In this document: piece by piece, positions 14,309 through 14,823 of the stretch
Numbering within the stretch: the stretch's first letter is position 1
Layout of the letters: every line of letters starts with the position of its first letter
Source: an uncultured Pseudomonas sp.
GTDB taxonomy: Bacteria > Pseudomonadota > Gammaproteobacteria > Pseudomonadales > Pseudomonadaceae
Length of the DNA stretch: 14,823 nt
NCBI GenBank assembly: GCA_946886875.1
Contig: CAMPJN010000050.1
Span: forward strand, 1-14,823
Direction of reading: 5' to 3'
Notes under the pieces: model-generated
What the model saw: the letters and a program-made list of their open reading frames with translations, nothing else
Databases searched by the model: none
What the model was told of the DNA's origin: nothing
Made by a program: the position numbers and the translations under genes

Positions 14309-14823
14309 TTGCACTGCCCCAAATGCCAACAACCGCGTGATGCACAAAGGCTCGACTGCCCGCACTGCGGCATCGTCTTCAGCAAGTACGCGCAATATCT
14401 CGAACGCCAGGCGGAACTTGCCGACGCCATTGCCGAGACGCAAACCGTTCCCTCACTGGCCGCCAGGCTGCGCCAGCGTCTGCTGACACCGCCCGAGACC
14501 GGTGCGTTCTGGTACGGCCGCGCGCTGCTCTGGGCGCTGTTCGTGCTCTGGAGCTTGAGCTTTATCCTGCGCGACATCGCCAGCCTCGGCGACGCGCCGG
14601 GCTTCCTGCATAACGTCAACCTGCCCTTTCACGAAGCCGGGCATGTGGTCTTCGGCATCTTCGGCCAGTTTATCGGCTCTCTCGGCGGCACCCTCGGCCA
14701 ACTGCTGATGCCGGCGGTCGCCATGTTCGCCCTACTGCGTCAGCGCGACACCTTCGGCGCCAGCCTGTGCTTCTGGTGGTTCGGGCAGAACTTCCTCGAT
14801 ATCGCCCCCTATATGGCCGACGC
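14309..14823 (+). CDS. Zinc-ribbon membrane protein with HExxH motif, N-terminal part (3' end outside window)
   Basis: At least 171 residues are encoded, open to the window edge. I read the start as TTG at 14309, since AAGGAG ends 7 bases before it and the zinc ribbon begins at residue 3. C3/C6 and C17/C20 form a short zinc-ribbon (CPKC...CPHC). A hydrophobic segment lies at about 72-87, then LPFHEAGHVVFG with HExxH at 108-112, and further hydrophobic stretches at about 113-143 and 150-163. FLDIAP (D164) and later parts might supply a third zinc ligand. Membrane-embedded HExxH proteins include site-2-type (M50) proteases, and FHEAGH..GGTLGQLLMPA resembles an uncharacterised M50-like family. 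Peptidase activity is inferred, not shown. It follows betA by 85 bp but probably has its own promoter. Confidence 0.75.
   Translation, partial: MHCPKCQQPRDAQRLDCPHCGIVFSKYAQYLERQAELADAIAETQTVPSLAARLRQRLLTPPETGAFWYGRALLWALFVLWSLSFILRDIASLGDAPGFLHNVNLPFHEAGHVVFGIFGQFIGSLGGTLGQLLMPAVAMFALLRQRDTFGASLCFWWFGQNFLDIAPYMAD

Overview
The window looks like chromosomal DNA of a Pseudomonas or close relative. It is GC-rich and carries a betI-betB-betA choline-to-glycine-betaine operon, a choline ABC importer, a Pseudomonas-type GTAGGAGCGGCC repeat, and a candidate small RNA of the Gac/Rsm type. No insertion sequence, phage gene, tRNA, rRNA or CRISPR array was seen. This assignment rests on gene content and style, not on a database match.

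Left part (1-3409): the end of a quaternary-amine ABC transporter ATPase (choV-type, cut by the window edge), its permease (choW-type) and a choline-binding periplasmic protein (choX-type) lie in one + strand run. A second, different betaine-type binding protein follows and ends in a clean Rho-independent terminator. Middle left (3548-4681): an unrecognised 209-aa protein converges with a DUF1203 protein on the - strand. A 361-bp gene-free stretch follows, holding an orphan forward terminator.

Middle (5043-7527): a multi-pass membrane protein with SPW repeats around a VKOR-like core is broken by one extra C in a run of six. Then come a GNAT acetyltransferase and a small lipoprotein. The intergenic stretch 7528-7911 holds the most interesting item: a roughly 114-nt candidate RsmX/RsmY/RsmZ-family RNA. 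It has four GGA-loop hairpins, a terminator, a promoter and a GacA-box-like site at the expected distance. After it come a LysE/RhtB exporter, an endonuclease/exonuclease/phosphatase-family protein that follows it almost without a gap, and a conserved acidic hypothetical.

Right part (9982-14223): betI, betB and betA. Palindromes sharing TTGATTGAAC, probable BetI operators, lie upstream of both betI and betB, and a REP-type inverted repeat separates betB from betA. At the right edge begins a TTG-started membrane protein with a zinc ribbon and an HEAGH motif, cut by the window end.

In concert, the transporter and its two binding proteins would import choline and/or betaine. BetA oxidises choline to betaine aldehyde and BetB oxidises that to glycine betaine, with BetI derepressing the enzymes when choline is present. 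The product serves as osmoprotectant or as carbon and nitrogen source. The 6.6 kb between the transport and enzyme modules contains genes with no visible link to choline.
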